DNA of 64,000 nucleotides from Camarhynchus parvulus (taxonomy: Eukaryota; Chordata; Aves; Passeriformes; Thraupidae), in NCBI RefSeq assembly GCF_901933205.1, contig NC_044573.1, positions 54,753,993-54,817,992 of the forward strand. The letters are read 5' to 3'. Position numbers and translations under genes: made by a program. Below, piece after piece: positions 24,606-39,100 of this stretch (positions are counted from its first letter, which is position 1; the number at the start of each line of letters is the position of its first letter). The notes under the pieces were generated by a model. It saw only the letters and a program-made list of their open reading frames with translations, searched no databases and had not been told where the DNA came from.

Positions 24606-27106
24606 GTAAGTGATGCGAATATGGAGCTGACAGCCCTTGCGAGTGGGGAGAGTGTAAGCAGTTGTGTGACACACAGGTTTTGTGGGTAAACAGTGGGATA
24701 AACAGTACCTGTGCAGAGAATTTAATCAATGAAAATAACACAATTGCTTCCAGGTAAATTTTTTAAAGCATTTTTACAATGGAATTTTAAAAATCAATGC
24801 ACTGCTTGTGTTATGTTGAGACGTAGATTTTACAGTCATAAAATCTGTTCCTTTTAAGCCTATACAAAATAAATGCTAGAACCAAGGAAACTTTATTTAG
24901 TAGTTCCATTTGGGCTCATAAAAAATATATTGCTCATATAAATTCTCTTGAAGCAGGTTATTTAGAAGGGTTTTTCTGCTATTTGTTGGTATGACTGAAA
25001 CTGTGTGTGTCTTCTGCTTGTAAAGTGTCTCTTTAGAAGCTGGAAGGTGGTTGTCTGATTTCCAGTTTTTGTCAGAAGGCTGTTTCTTAAATCATCAAGA
25101 TGCACTGGAACTACAAATTACAGAGTAATTTTCACTCATTTAATTGATGAGAAGTTTAACTTCTGAAGGCTTGGTTTATTTCTTTTGGCATGCCCTTTTG
25201 TATCAGCGTTGCTGGGGAGTTTTTTTGAGTTACAGAGGTGTGAATTAAGGCAGAACTGGATTAATTCTGTGTGTGCCTGATCTCTATCCCTACACTTACT
25301 CACACACAACCCAATGGAAGTGTGCAAGTACTTCCATGGAAGTTAATTTGGCTACCTATATATGTAATTGCAGAGCACAGCTGGCATTGACTGTGTGTCA
25401 AAAGGAAAGCTTGTTCATTGTTAGGAACCATGCAGGGAGAAGTCTGTTTTTCAGAATGTAGAAACAATTGTCACATACAAAGTCAAGACACCTCCCTGCA
25501 AAAAACAGTCAGTGTGGAATGAAGCATGATGCAGTAACTTAGTGATATTTTTCATAACTTGCCCATGACTGCAACAAGTAGATTCTGAGTACGTAATAAA
25601 TTAAAAAAAAAAAATGTAATCCTGCCCACCCAATGATATCAAAGGAAACTGTAGAATGCAGAATTATTTTCTTAGGCATAAAGTGTGATAATCTAGCATG
25701 TGATAATCTAGTAATAGATGCTGGTGAGTGTAGGTATCTTTTTTCCCCTCTTGTATTTCTTACATATGAGGTGGTATTTATATGTAAAGGAAGTATTCCT
25801 GAATTATAATGCACAGACGTTTTTTGGGAGCTTGTATATGGCTACTGACCAACTGAAGATAACATTTTGACCTATGAATTTTGTGTGGTGATTTCTGTCC
25901 CTATGTACCCTAATTGTGAAGCAGCATTGCATGAGTGTAAATTAGGGAGTTTATTGCTAGGAATGTAACAAGCTTATTCCAGAACTTTAATAGGAGTTAA
26001 GGAATATTCCATTTTAATTTTACACGTGTGGAATAGGAAAAATGCTTTTCAGTACTGCACAAGTTACTAGCAAATGCAGGAGCTGAAATTAGATGTTCCA
26101 TCTGTAGGTTTTGGAATACGTGCATATTCTTATGAAAAGTAAATATCAAACAGCAATTGTATTTATTTGAATTTTCTGTTGGGAAATGAAGGTATTCATT
26201 CAGAACTGATGATGGTAATAACATGATTTGTTTTTCCATGAAATAGATGTTTCCTCCTATTTTTGAAAGAAAAATATCTGTAGTAAATACTTGAATACCT
26301 CTGCTGGGAAATTATTCCATGTGTCAAAACTGATTGCCCACAAGAAAGGGGCAGGACTTTGTGGATTGATTATAATGCTGTGATACTCTTCCCTCCACTG
26401 CTGTGACCCTTGCTGCTGGAGCTGGAGGAGCTGGTTTGGGAGCTATTTTTATCTGTGCAGCTGGCAGCTGTCCTGCAGGGATGATCTGACAGTCAGGGAA
26501 ATGCACCATAAACCAGACAAGTGCTTCAAGACAGGACTAAGGGACCTAGTAAGTAGTGATGTCGAAACTGCCTGAATCAGCTAATGACTCCTTCCTGGCA
26601 GGATCTCCCAGGGGACAACTAAGTTTGATAATGCAATTTCAAATCTTTAATTCAACATTCTAAACATTTTCAAATATATATGCTAATAAGTATTTTTTTT
26701 TCTAAGTCCCTAGCTGACTTTCTGCATGAAAGCAGCTTGGCTGTGGGAGATGTGGGTTCTAGTTAAAAAAGTATGGAGAAGTTCTAGGTGCTCAGACCTT
26801 GGGTAAGTATAGTATGGATTTAGAACTCAAATTTATCATGACATTTAGATTTTAAATTGTGTCTTTCTGATCATTAGCTTGTTAAGACTTGAACTTTGCT
26901 GTGAAACTCTTCAAATAGTCGGGTATCAGAACATTATTGTAATAATAAGTATTTCCTATGAGTATTTAGAGGCAAATAATAAAATATAGAGTTATTTCTG
27001 GCAAGTGCAGAATTCATTTGTTTCAGTAGGAAATTTTACTTTTCCACCATGTAAATCTGAAAGTATCCAGTGATGTCTAATCAAACTGATTTCCTTTTAT
27101 TCTCAG
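24606..27106 (+). other. Intronic sequence before the first confident SYNE1 exon
   Basis: It ends with the polypyrimidine tract and TCTCAG acceptor of the 27107 exon. A 14-base repeat TGTGATAATCTAG is tandemly duplicated near 25685-25711. No other feature is recognised. Confidence 0.6.
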
Positions 27107-27168
27107 ATGAGCAAGAGTCAGTGCAGAAGCGGACTTTCACAAAATGGATCAATACTCATCTGGCTAAG
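27107..27168 (+). CDS. SYNE1: SYNE1 exon: start of CH1
   Basis: This 62-nt exon follows a pyrimidine-rich tract ending in TCTCAG and is followed by GTAACA. The first two bases complete an Asp codon begun in an unseen upstream exon (phase 1 in). Twenty further codons follow, giving [20 protein letters not shown], and the exon ends in phase 0. KRTFTKWIN is the characteristic helix A start of a type-1 actin-binding CH domain. Mammalian nesprin-1 has an almost identical stretch. The open frame runs on into the intron only by chance. Confidence 0.95.
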
Positions 27169-30100
27169 GTAACACATGGCTTTGAAACTTATTTTTTTAA
27201 AAAATCAGACCTTTTAATCTATGCCTATACAGCCCAGGAGTATAGAATATGCCAGATTTCTCTGAGCAGTATTTTGTAAAGTTAAAAAAGGATCCTCCTC
27301 ATCTGTACACTATTGGGGATGAATCTCAGTATGGTAGGGGTCAGCTGCAGAGCTGCGAGTGGTGTTCAGAGGCAACCACCCAGCTTCTTTGGCCAGAACT
27401 AGGTAGCACAGTACCTGGTACTTCAGCCAGAGGAAACATCTAAAACTGCTTTCTGTGAAATGGAAATCCTAGACTTATTGCACACAATATATTAGAATAA
27501 AACTTAAGTCATATCTTGTGTAGCTTGATCTGGTTACAGACATAAGTAGTGCTTCATAAATCCAGTGCTGAATTAATTATCTGATGCAATGTGAGATTTG
27601 TCATCAAACTATTGTTGCTTCTTCTTAACACAACTTAAAACTTCTGGTCTTGCCTTTAGAAGAGTAAAGACTGTCATTTACACACAGTTTAAAAGTATTA
27701 AGCTATAATTGGTACTAACCTTATCTGAAAACATAAGCAATGAGATTCAGTTTGGCATTCCTGGACTTTTCACACAACACTGCTCTAACCATAGTTATCA
27801 ATTAGTCCAATAAATTAAAATTTTAAACTCTAAGAGCAGCTTTTTGAAGTATTTTTAAGCCTGAAGATTAATGATCACTAAAATTGAGTAAAGAATAGCT
27901 GTAACAGCACTGTTTTAACTTTTGTGTAAGGCAAAAAATACCCTCAAAAATGAGCTGAGCAAAGCAGGAGGCCTATATAATGCTGTATCGTGGGATTTGA
28001 TCTGACAAGACAATATGATAGAGCAGCAATATTTATTTACATTGCTGAGGAATGTAATGGAAGAGCTTACTGTGAAATTAACTACACTGGCATTGTAAGA
28101 TTTAACTACAAGAACAAAGTTACCTTCAGGACTTTTTGGCAATGGATTCTCACTGGAAACGAGGTCTGTCCCCATATTGTCTTTAAAATAATTTGGAAGA
28201 GCCCTCCATGTAGGAGAGAACTTAAGCACTCTATTCTGTTTACTTTGACTGAAATTAAAAGGCATTCAGTGTTTGCTAAAGCATCAACTAAGGGGGCTGT
28301 GAATGAGTGCCAGAGGAAAAAAATAACTCTTATTTCATGTTCATCTGTTTCTGAATTGTGTTTTGTCATTGATAATAATCTGATAATTATGGAAAAGTAG
28401 AACTATTAGGTAGGTTATCTATACCATATTATAGGTATTATGAGCATGTGTGTGCATGTCATGATAATTCCCTAGTCTACAGATTAATCCTTGGCAAGAG
28501 ACAAAGTAGTGGTGGCAGCCACTAAGAGATCTTGCCATGGATTGGGATTTGTAAATGCTTCCTGCTGTTCTAGTCCATTTGGGCCATGAGAGTTCAGATG
28601 AACCTTTTGACTTGCATGGTCTAGGTGTGTAGTTCCTTAATGGGCATTATAATGTGAAGACTGATGAAACACATCCAAACCAGGCAGTTATGCAGCCACA
28701 GCCCTGACTTTTAGCTACCTTCTAGTTACTTGTAGTAACTGATTGGTCTTCATTCACACTTCACTGATTGGTCTTCACCACACTTTCACAGGAAAGCTGT
28801 GTCTGGGATACTTTTATTGATGGCTTTCAGCACGTTTGCATCACTGCCTAAGTCAGATCATCTGGCTCAACTTCCCATTCTCACGGTTATGCTGCTGAAG
28901 GGAGCATAGGCTTATAGAAATTAGACTCAATTAAAGTGACCCATGCCATTCAAATTCTTAGGTGTTTAAATCTTAAGCTTTTAAAACTTTGTTAGTTATG
29001 TTTTTGGAAATGTGTCAGTGGAAAAATGTTTTCTGAGTTAATCATAACTGTAGGAAATCATAACTGTACAGGTGGGTCTCCGAAGTGCCCAGGACTCCCC
29101 TTGCAGTCATGTTCCGACTTTTAACTCAGAATTTCAATATTTAGGCTATTTGAGTTTTGTAAAAGGTTGTTGTGGTTTTGATTGTTTCCAAAGAAACTGG
29201 GGATATGTAAGATATCCATTGTTTGGAAGCCTTTGAAATGTGATATGGAAAAATCCTGGAAGGAGACCCACTTTTAGGCAGCGCTGACTGCATTCTGCTC
29301 TCGTCTTTGACCCAATAAAAAGTGGAGCATCTACTAGTCTGGTACCTAGTGAGGAACACTGTGAAGTGCTGGCCTAAACTTAGAGCAGAGAAACAGCAAT
29401 AGATGCTGAGCCAGGGGAAAAAGGGGTAGGCAGGGGGAAGATGATTTGAATTTTGCCTTTGTGTCTCACCATTGATCCACAAACACTGTGCTACATTTGT
29501 CTCAGTATATGCATTCCAAATTCACAGTAAACTCATGTCAAATTTGTCTCTCTGTCTCTTGGCTACTCTTGGAAAACTCTGGGTTTCTTTCCTTTCATTG
29601 GCATTTTTGATAACCTCATAAAATTGTTAATGGAAAAAGTAATAGGAGGAAATAAGAGAAAACTGAAAACTATAATTAGGGTATCTGTTACTCTTAACAC
29701 TGTGGCTATCTAAAGAAATGTTTCATCATAAATGAGTTTGAGGGGTTTTGAAAATAAGTACTGCATGAAACCTCAAAAGCAGGAGGAATTAATGGTTTCT
29801 ATGGAAAGATTGATGGAGTTTTACTGTAGTGATTTGAAAGATGGTTTAGAGGTAGCAAAGGAAAGGAAACTATTTAGGTAGAGTTGTCATCCTTATATTG
29901 TGTTGATTGAGTAGAGCAAAGGAGGATCTAAAAAGGAGCAGTTTCTCACATTGTGAGGAGTAGTGATTTGAAAGAAATGGAAACACAGAAGTGATTTGAT
30001 TATTTTAGGTAGAATTAAGACCAATTTATAGTGTGGGGACATAAAGCAGGATGTGATTGTTAGGGTTTGCTAGGAGTAAAAGATTCTTCCCTGCTCATCT

Positions 30101-33100
30101 CCAAGATCTTAGTGTATGTTTTTCATCTAAAAAGCCATGCTCTAATTGAAACAGAAACTAATTCAATAACTAAGACTATCAAGTACATTTAACCACTTAT
30201 TTTTGGCTATTTAATGTTAGGAATGGCTTTGAAAATATGGGTACAAATAAATACTAATGAGCAAAACAGATAAATGAAACAAGACTATTGCTGAAATTTC
30301 TTCACCAAAAGGGTTGTTGGGCACTGGAATGGCTGCTTATGAAAGTGATTGAGTCATCATCCCTGGAGGTGTTTAAAAGAGGTACAGATGTGGCACTTAG
30401 GGCCATGGCTTAGTGGTGGACATGTCAGTGTTAGGTTAATGATTGGACTTGATTTTAAAGCAATTTTCCAGCCTAAATGGTTATATGAGTCTGTGCAATA
30501 GGAGAAAGGTGTGAATTTTTTATTCTCTTTCACTCTTAATGGATAGAATGCTACATTTTTAAGGTTATGTTTCACATTTCAATGTTCTTTCACAAGCAGA
30601 GGACCAGTAAGGGACCTTGGCATCAGCTAACTATGGGACAACTCAAAAGATGGAGGTAAAACAGCCTTGGTGCAAGCCATGCCCTCACCCAGAGGGGATG
30701 AACAGAGAGGATAGGGCTGCAAGTGTGCTAACTTGCAGGTCATGTGATGCAGCTTTATTTTGGGTGAGCTGTTAGCACAAGGCTGCATCTGTCCCTCTGC
30801 TGTCTCCCTAAGCCCAGCTGTCTCTGTTCTGTGATTCTGAGCAGTAATCTGGTGAGATTCATCAATTGGAAATCATGTTTTCTCTGCCAGCCACTTGCAG
30901 AAATTGGGTCATAATCTTTGAAATTAATGTGGTCTAATTTCTGGCCATCCTTTTGAATTTTTGTGCATCTGTGCAGTTCTACTAATGATAAATGCGATAC
31001 GCATGTGTAACAGGACAAGAAGTTTTCTAATTCCATATAATTTATTCATATTTTTCTATGGTTGTAGAACTGTTTTTCCTCATCTCAATCTAAGCTTCAA
31101 AGTATAGACGTAATTTGAGTATGCTTCTAACTATGTTTTGAAGCATCTTTTCAAAATCTAAATTTAAAATACAGAACAAATTTATACCAAATATTTCAAA
31201 AAGGAGACATTACTTGCATTCAGAACAACAATTACATAAATATTTTTTTATTTCATTACCTATGCCAATTTGTAAGGTAGGGGATTAGATGAATAAAGAC
31301 GATGAAAAATATATCACTTTCTTTAACAGCTAAGGCATGTGCTTTTTATTGCCTTTCTCACCTTTCATGAAAGTTTGGGAGAATATTAGTTTCAAAGTTT
31401 GAGACACAGGCTGTAAATTGGTTTAACCCAATCAAACAACATTTTTGTTCCCAGGTGTAGGGATAATTTTAGTATTTGTACTCACCAAAGTAAACTCACT
31501 GATAGAGTGAACAACAAGTATCTACTGAAAGAAATTACTTTTAATTTTGTGTTTTTATTAAGAGGATGCACACATAAAAAACAAAAGCAGAGGATGGATA
31601 GCAATTAAAAATAAAACTAGGAATGGATGAAAATTTTAAATTTTATGTATGCAGTATTTATATAATGCTGCATTAAACCTGGACATTAAGCCTCATGTTA
31701 AAGCTTTTGAAACTGCAAAATTATATCTTTCATAGCAAAGAAAGGAAGAAAAAGAAACAGGTATATCAAGACTGGGAGCTCTCACACACAGTGCTGTCCA
31801 TGATGTTAGCTGGTTCTTAAAATTTAAATGTAACTTGGTCTTTTATGAACCTCATGAGTTTTCATCATTTAACTGAGTCTGGTCCTTTTGGTCTTTTTCA
31901 AGTGTGAGAACAGAGGCTCCCAGTATCCTTGTCACTGACACAGAAAAAAAAATAGACTACTGTCCACCTTGACAGCATAATGAGGAAAATCTGACTGGTA
32001 GTGTCCTGCTTCAACAGTTACTATATGTTTTCAGCTAGTATTGCATATAACCGCTAATGTTAAACCATGAATGCTAAATTAATTTGGGCAATGAAATTAA
32101 TCATGCAAAACTTAGGACTGAGTGCCTCAGCTTCAGTAATTAGAAGAGTCACTAACACCAAGGACTATGAAAACATTCATATGGATTTAGGAAGTAAATT
32201 GTGCCAGAGAAGGGGTCCAGCTATTACAGAGTAATGGAAACTTCACATTGTCCTTGCTGTTCTCACATATATTTCCCTGCAGAGACAAATTCAGCAGTTT
32301 CATAGATTTGTTCCTATTTGTGCATGTGGATAGATTTTCATGTACTTTTTCAGCAGTCTTTGAAAGATTATTTGAAAATTAATGTAGCAAAAATAGTATT
32401 CAATGTCTGCATTGGCATTCATTATGATGCAGATGCTGTTATTTGTATAATATGATTTATTCATTAGAGAAGTTAAGTGCAGGGTGTGAGGAAAAGATTC
32501 CTGTAGAAAAGATGCAAGTGAGAAATTAAATGCAGGAAAAAGTCTTGCAATAAAAGAGTAAAGCTTAGCAAATATGTGTTTGTTCCATATCTGAAGTTTG
32601 GATTTTACAAAACTTATTTTACTGCATACACAGAGGAATTTCTAGAGATTGCAGAAACTTTTTGAGACTTATCAGTCAATTTTTTTTTATATGACCAATG
32701 TTCAGTTCTTTAGGTCATTCAGAATATTTCCTGGAGACTACAGCAAATTAGACAAGTTTTAAGAGCAACAAGTTTATGCAAAACATTTCTTACGCAGTTC
32801 CCACTTATGATCAGTTCTAATATAGTTATTTAAATAAATATTTATTATGACAAAAATCTAGTTTATTAGCCTTGAAGATTTGCTCTCATTTAATTTGTAT
32901 TCCTCCTACAGATCACATGAATTTACTTGTTCTGAGTATGATTCCTTCCTTGGGACATGACTACTCCTAAATATCATTTTCAGTATTAACTGCACTACTG
33001 TGATTGGATAAACTGCAATAAAGGAGTCTTTAGTAGAATTCATGCAATGCAATACATAGCAGATCATTAATCTGCATTTGCTGTTTTTCTTTCTTGAAGA

Positions 33101-36100
33101 AACTTGCAAAAAACTTAATCAAGTACTGAGGCACCTGAAATCATAGTGTGGGCCACCTTACAAGTTGGTCAGATTTAATGTCTCATTATTCATTGAAGTA
33201 TATTCTAACTTTTGCCAATACATTTTGTTCAAAAAGTTTATAATTGAAGGCTTTTCTTTACTATTATAGCAGAATTCTTTGCACAGGCTTTCCAACATTC
33301 AAAAAAGAGTGTATCAGGATCATTGCAGCTGATTGCATTGCTAGGGCTATACCCTTAAGTACAAAAAGCCAAAATCTGAAGTACATTCTAAAATGTTTTT
33401 TAGAATTGCAAAGATTTAAGTCAGTTTTCTTTCCTTGCTTTTTCTGATTTACAGTTAGTATTTTGGCAGTGCATTAAGGAACTAAGTGAAAAGTTGTTAA
33501 GTCTGAATCAATAAAAAAGTTTTCAATATATTCTAAGTGACAATAGCTTAAAAAGACCCCAAACCTTTCTTCTCTGGAGGCTAGTAAGTAATCAGTGTTC
33601 ATCTTTGTCTTTCACTTCATTCATTATATATGCAGCCAAGGAGTAGGTATTAACCCATTCCAACAGAAGATGTGTTAGTATCAGTGGAGGATCTGCTAGA
33701 AAACATTTAAGTGGCTTAAGCCCTGCTGTGCAATGATCCATATATAATAAATAAGTACATGTGAACTTCTCAGTATCAGCTAGTGTGTGTATCAACACGG
33801 GGAATAAGATTGAAATCTATGCTTGTGTAAAAGAGGACTCTATTTTTCTATATATGCAGCTAGAAATATAACTCGGTGACTAAAATAATAATAATGATAA
33901 TCATCATCATCATCATCTAAATTCCATGCTGATGTGCCCAAAGTAGAGTAGTTTAAAAAAAAGGTGATTTATGAAATATGATGAGAGTGTAACCTCCTTG
34001 TAATTAGATGTTAACATCTTCAGAATAGTGTAAAGCATTGTGTTATATAGTGTATTACTGAGAACATTTCTGGCAGTCTACATAAATGACTAAATTTCCA
34101 TATTAGAGGGGTCTTATACAGGGCATCTTGTGATACAGGTATTGTATCTGCCTTCTGTTCCAGTTTTATTGGTGTAAAGATCCAGTTTGATTGGTAAGAT
34201 CCATGGTGCATGCTGCTAAACACTGGCGGTGTTTGTAATTATGCCACCTTCCAGCAACAAAAAGTGCATTTCAGCATGCTGACTTAAGGACAATTGTGAT
34301 TCTCACACTTCAGAGCAGGAGTTCTTACCAACTTTGGTGCTTGATGGTTTCTTTTCAGCTTTTCATCTATTTCAGTGCTGTCTCTACAGCTGTTTTTCCC
34401 CAGACCAAGGTTTGATTCAAGCAGAAAGTATTGTAGATGTTAATGTGCTTGGGATGCTTTCACTGCCTTGCCATGGTACCAAGCCTCAGTTGGGGTGTAA
34501 ATTAGTTTTTGTAGTTCTGTCAGTACCACTGAATACCACCAGTCTGGTGGTTCAGAGCAAGAGTTTGGCTTGGATAATCAGAGGTTTTAATTACAGAGTG
34601 AAGCTGTACACTGGGGAAAACTGGAGTGCTTCCCAGACTTGCTTTGCAGATGATGTCCAGACGACTTTTGGCTTCATTTTGGGATGAGACAAATTCTGAC
34701 CTCTACCTTGATTTGTGAGTAAGGGTACCAAAGCACACAAGAGAGAAGGGAGCTGTGTTATGCTCAAAAATATTGTCTGGCAAGCACATTTTGGGCACCA
34801 GAATCATGGGGTACTGTAAATCTCACTTACCCTTCAATCTAAATGTATCCTAAATTGCCCACTAAAAGAAACCCATCTCTCTTCATTGCTGTAGAGTCAA
34901 TTTCAATAGACAAACCCCACTACTGGGGCATTTGGACAGGTGTTTTTTTCAGGCCTTCACCTCCTGTTGGATTGGGATGGCAGCTGCTGTAATCCTCTTG
35001 TCTTTATGGCTGAATTATTTTAGCACATAATTCTTCAGTGTTTTGTCATGTGATAATACTGATAAAACCAAAGCTGCTCCAAGCTTCAAACAGGAAATGA
35101 TAACACAGAAGGTGAGGAAAATTAATTGCATTTGTATCAACCGCCTGTGATGCAAGACTGGGACAAATTAATCTTCAGTGACCCACTTGCTTCATTGATT
35201 TCTTTGGTGTTATATTAAGGAAGAACATGATCCAAGGACGAGCATTATCTATTGCTTTGCTAGGAAATCAAAAAGAACTATGACTTAATATACCCTCATA
35301 ATGACTTGTAATGCTACTTTATTTTATAAATATAGGCTCTTCTATTAGTGTGACTATTAGAGCACGTCAAATCTGAGATGAAGTCTACTTCCAGCAGAGT
35401 TCTTTTTTTCACTTTATGCCAAAGTTATGTTTCATTGAAATAATATTTTATCCAAGCCAAGCACTTTTTTTTTTTAATTTGGGGAGCTGGAATCTTTTTT
35501 CTTTCTCCTAATTTGTTCCTGCAGTTTTACCTTTTCAAAAGCAATGTTTCATTTATTAGATTCATCTTTTCAAATCTCTAATTCTACACAAAAATGTAGA
35601 TAGAAATAGGTAGAAAAATAGATAATTTGTTGTGCAAGCACTTCTTTTAACAAGTACCCCAAAACTAAATTATTAAACCTAAAGTAGTTTCGAGAATTTT
35701 GTAGTCTCATTGTAATTTTAGTGAATGAACAGGTATTAGTATTATTATCATTATTTGTATTATTATCATCATGATCATCATCATCATAAGGTTTATGAAT
35801 TCTCACAAGCTGATGGATGTTGGAGGGTGCCTGTTCTATTTGTCAGCTGGACCAAGTTTAAACTTTTTGTTTCTGGGAGACATTTTGTGATCATTAAACT
35901 ACTGACCAGCTGAGAGCCACAATTCCACAAACTGGTGCGCATTATTATGTGACCTTGTTATATAAAATTTCTAAAATATCATCTGTTTACATATTTTTGA
36001 GTATTGTCATTGTTGTTCTTGTGTAGGTAAACACATTTGCTAAGCAATTTGTCTTTAGCAGGAGCTGAGACAGTGCTGACAGCACCCAAAGCCTGCAAGG

Positions 36101-39100
36101 CTGGAGGAGAGAAAATACAGCAACTCAGTGTAACAACTGTCAGCTGTGAGAAGTGGCAGCATCACTCAACCTGCTACACTACTCTAGGGATTTTCCCTTC
36201 ATACAGCTCCTCCTATTGCTTGGACTGAGAGAGTGAAATTTCTGTGAAATAATTAACACAAGGGAAAATAATCTGATGGATTGAAATGTGACCATAATAG
36301 TACATCTGTCAATTCTGCATATTTTGTAGAACCAGAGGCAGCTGTTGGTGTGTTTCTCTGCTTGTTGCAGGGGCCAGGAGGTTTTTTACTTTGTATCATC
36401 AGTTGCAGAAATCCACAAAATTTTACAGTCCTGTGCCAGAAATGTTAAGTAAACAATGTGGTGGAAAAGCAGTGGTTAAAAGATATGTTGACATAAAAAA
36501 ATTATAAAATATAAAGAAGGGGACCAGCCACTCTCTTTGGGTTTCTGTTCAAGAGGACTGGAATTAGGATGCAATACTGGTGAGCCTTTATGATATCTGA
36601 AGCCTTCTACCTTTTCAGCGCAATCCTCCCATGCTGGTGAATGACCTGTTTGAAGATATCAAAGATGGGGTAATGCTAATTGCCCTTCTGGAGGTTCTTT
36701 CAGGGCAGAAGCTGGTAAGTTCTTCTTTCTGCAAGAACTTTTTTCTTCTTTATACAAGATTGTTGCATAACTTCTGTGGGGTACAATTTTCTAATAAGTT
36801 TCTGTATTTCTCTACTGTAAAAACAACTTACTCCTTCACAGGAAAATAAGGTTTTCACTGAGTAGATTATCTGATCACAAAGGATTATTACAAAGACTAT
36901 TGCAAACATGCTTGATTGTATGCATTTTTTATTAATTTTGCCATGTAGCTCATAAAAAATTATTTTTTGTATTAGTCTTTGCAGTTCATCTGCGTTTTGC
37001 CGCTATGACACAATCAAGGTTTAAACTGCAAGTTACTTCTATGCATCTTGAAAAAAAATGATACTTTCCCCATTAAATTTATGGCTTTGTCTTAAAAAAA
37101 CCTCAAACAAGCTCCTCAAATTTCATGGGGGTTTATATCCATTTGCCTTGACAGTTGCTCTGCTACTGTAAAGAGCCTTAAATGATGCCAAATGGCTTTT
37201 TCACAGCCAAGTTATGTAAAGAGAGGATGGTGTGCACACAGCAAATAGGCTGTCTTTTGGAAGGCAAGCTAGTTTTGTGCATGGAGGAGAAAAATGAAAG
37301 GATTTTAGGCCAAGGGCTCTGACTTTCCCCAAACCAGCTTGCAGATCAAGTGGCAGCATCTGAAGGAGCAGTGCGGTCTGTTACTCAGGTGTCTCCAGGG
37401 CTCAGGTGTTACAGGCTCCTTCATATACAGGCAGTTCTCCTTTTCATATTTCACCTCTGTTTTGATTGCAGGTGAACCCCAAAATTAGGCAGTAAATCAA
37501 ACTGAAAAAGTGATTTTACTGTGAAATGGGATAAAGCCGTACTTAGCAGTGTGTTTCTGCTCCGTTGAAATATATCCCTTTCAGTTTCTGTTAGTCTGAG
37601 ACAGAAAGCCTCCCTCTTGTGGCAAACCAGAAGTAGTAAAACAGGAAAATAATTTTAGTGATGGCACCTGTTACAGTGAAATTCACTGGATTGTATCCTG
37701 CCTATATTAATTAGGGAAAGAGATATGCCAAAACTGGAATACTGTCTGGTCAACTTAAATGTTCTGTATACCATCATATGATATCCTGTAGTAACTGCAA
37801 GAGGGATTTGGAATTTATAGTAGGCCTTTGTTAAAGCCATTTGTAGCATCATGAACAGGAATTTAAATGACAATAGTTGCACATTTGCATTACAGTATAA
37901 AATTCCATGGGGAATTTAATTCCACTGTCCAGTATTAGAAACCTAGCATATGTTCTTGATTGAATTAAAAAAAATTCTGTCTTTTTTTAGCTTACATGTC
38001 TCAAGTTCAGTGAAATTTATTGTTTAATGGGAATTTAGCTGTTTTAATTGCCAATAAGGTACTAGAGACATGGGATGAAAATTCTTAGGTAAAATGTCTT
38101 CATTGTAGACTGATTTTAAAAATAGCAACCACTTTGACTTATACATTGCAGGCAAAAATATTTCACTGAGAGAATGTTGTCTTCTCTCAAATGCATATAT
38201 ATACACACACATATATCATATATGTGTGTGTGTTTGCATGTGTACAAAAATACTAGTTATTTTACATTAGAAAAAAAAATTCTCTGATGTAATGATGTTT
38301 ATGGATTGAAGCCAACAGTTTGCATCCTGAGATTTAGACATATGAAACTTTTTTTTATAATGGAATTATCACACGTCCCCTGTATCTGTCAGTTCTCCCC
38401 ATTATGTATATGCAAAGGTACAATTCAACAATTTCACTGTTCCAAGGAGCATTTTTACATAGACATTGACAATAAATCTGAAAGGTCAATTTTTGAAGCA
38501 AACAGGAATAAATCTAATTGAAGTTTAATCTCTTCTTTCTCTTTAAGCCTTGTGAGCAGGGGCGTCAGCTGAAGCGAATTCACTGGGTTGCCAACATTGG
38601 CACAGCTCTGAAGTTTCTAGAAGGTAGACGGGTAGGTATGGTAGCACTTAGCCCTGGTTTTACTTTTTTTCCCCCTTTGTCTCTATAAGGATATGATTTG
38701 TATCCACCCATCTGTTTTTATTCTCCAAAATTTGAGCTGTGTATGCAGTCTTCAGCTTCTACACAATGTTTAAAAGCTGCTGTAAAGTAAAACCTGTAAG
38801 TTCCAGCACTAGAATGTGGCCATGCATAGAGTGAAACTTTTGGTGTTTTTTTAATTAATAATGGATTGCCTTGGAGGATTTTTTTTGAATGTGCTTATTG
38901 GCTCCTCCTGATCTCTACTTCCCTGTTGCTGTTCTCAGCAATGAATGAACTTTAGTTCCAAAGAGACACTCATTAAGAAAAGACACTCATTTATAATTTT
39001 TAAAAATAGATTTCTGGTCTTCACTTGCTTTTACATGCAAAAATTATTCCCTGGAATTACAGATATGAAATATGAAATTACATAGGGCAATATGACCCCT

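Larger units (their letters stand above)
27169..36618 (+). other. SYNE1: SYNE1 intron, 9.45 kb
   Basis: Noncoding apart from the CR1 fragment at 30293 and microsatellites at 33883 and 35735. Open frames such as 27990-28400 and 34334-34687 are unrecognised and overlap frames on the other strand, as expected for chance frames. Confidence 0.85.

Noticed and set aside
25633..25723. Second ATG-to-donor frame (30 codons plus G before GTGAGT) phase-compatible with the 27107 exon
   Set aside because: The sequence contains a tandem 14-base duplication and the peptide is unlike any SYNE1 N-terminus. It is more useful as a measure of how often such frames arise by chance.
27990..28400. 136-codon frame in the first long intron, overlapped by minus-strand frames
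   Set aside because: No similarity to nesprin or any family recognised, and no splice sites bounding it in phase.
35570..35806. Minus-strand peptide rich in Asp and Asn repeats
   Set aside because: It is translation of an ATC/ATT compound microsatellite.
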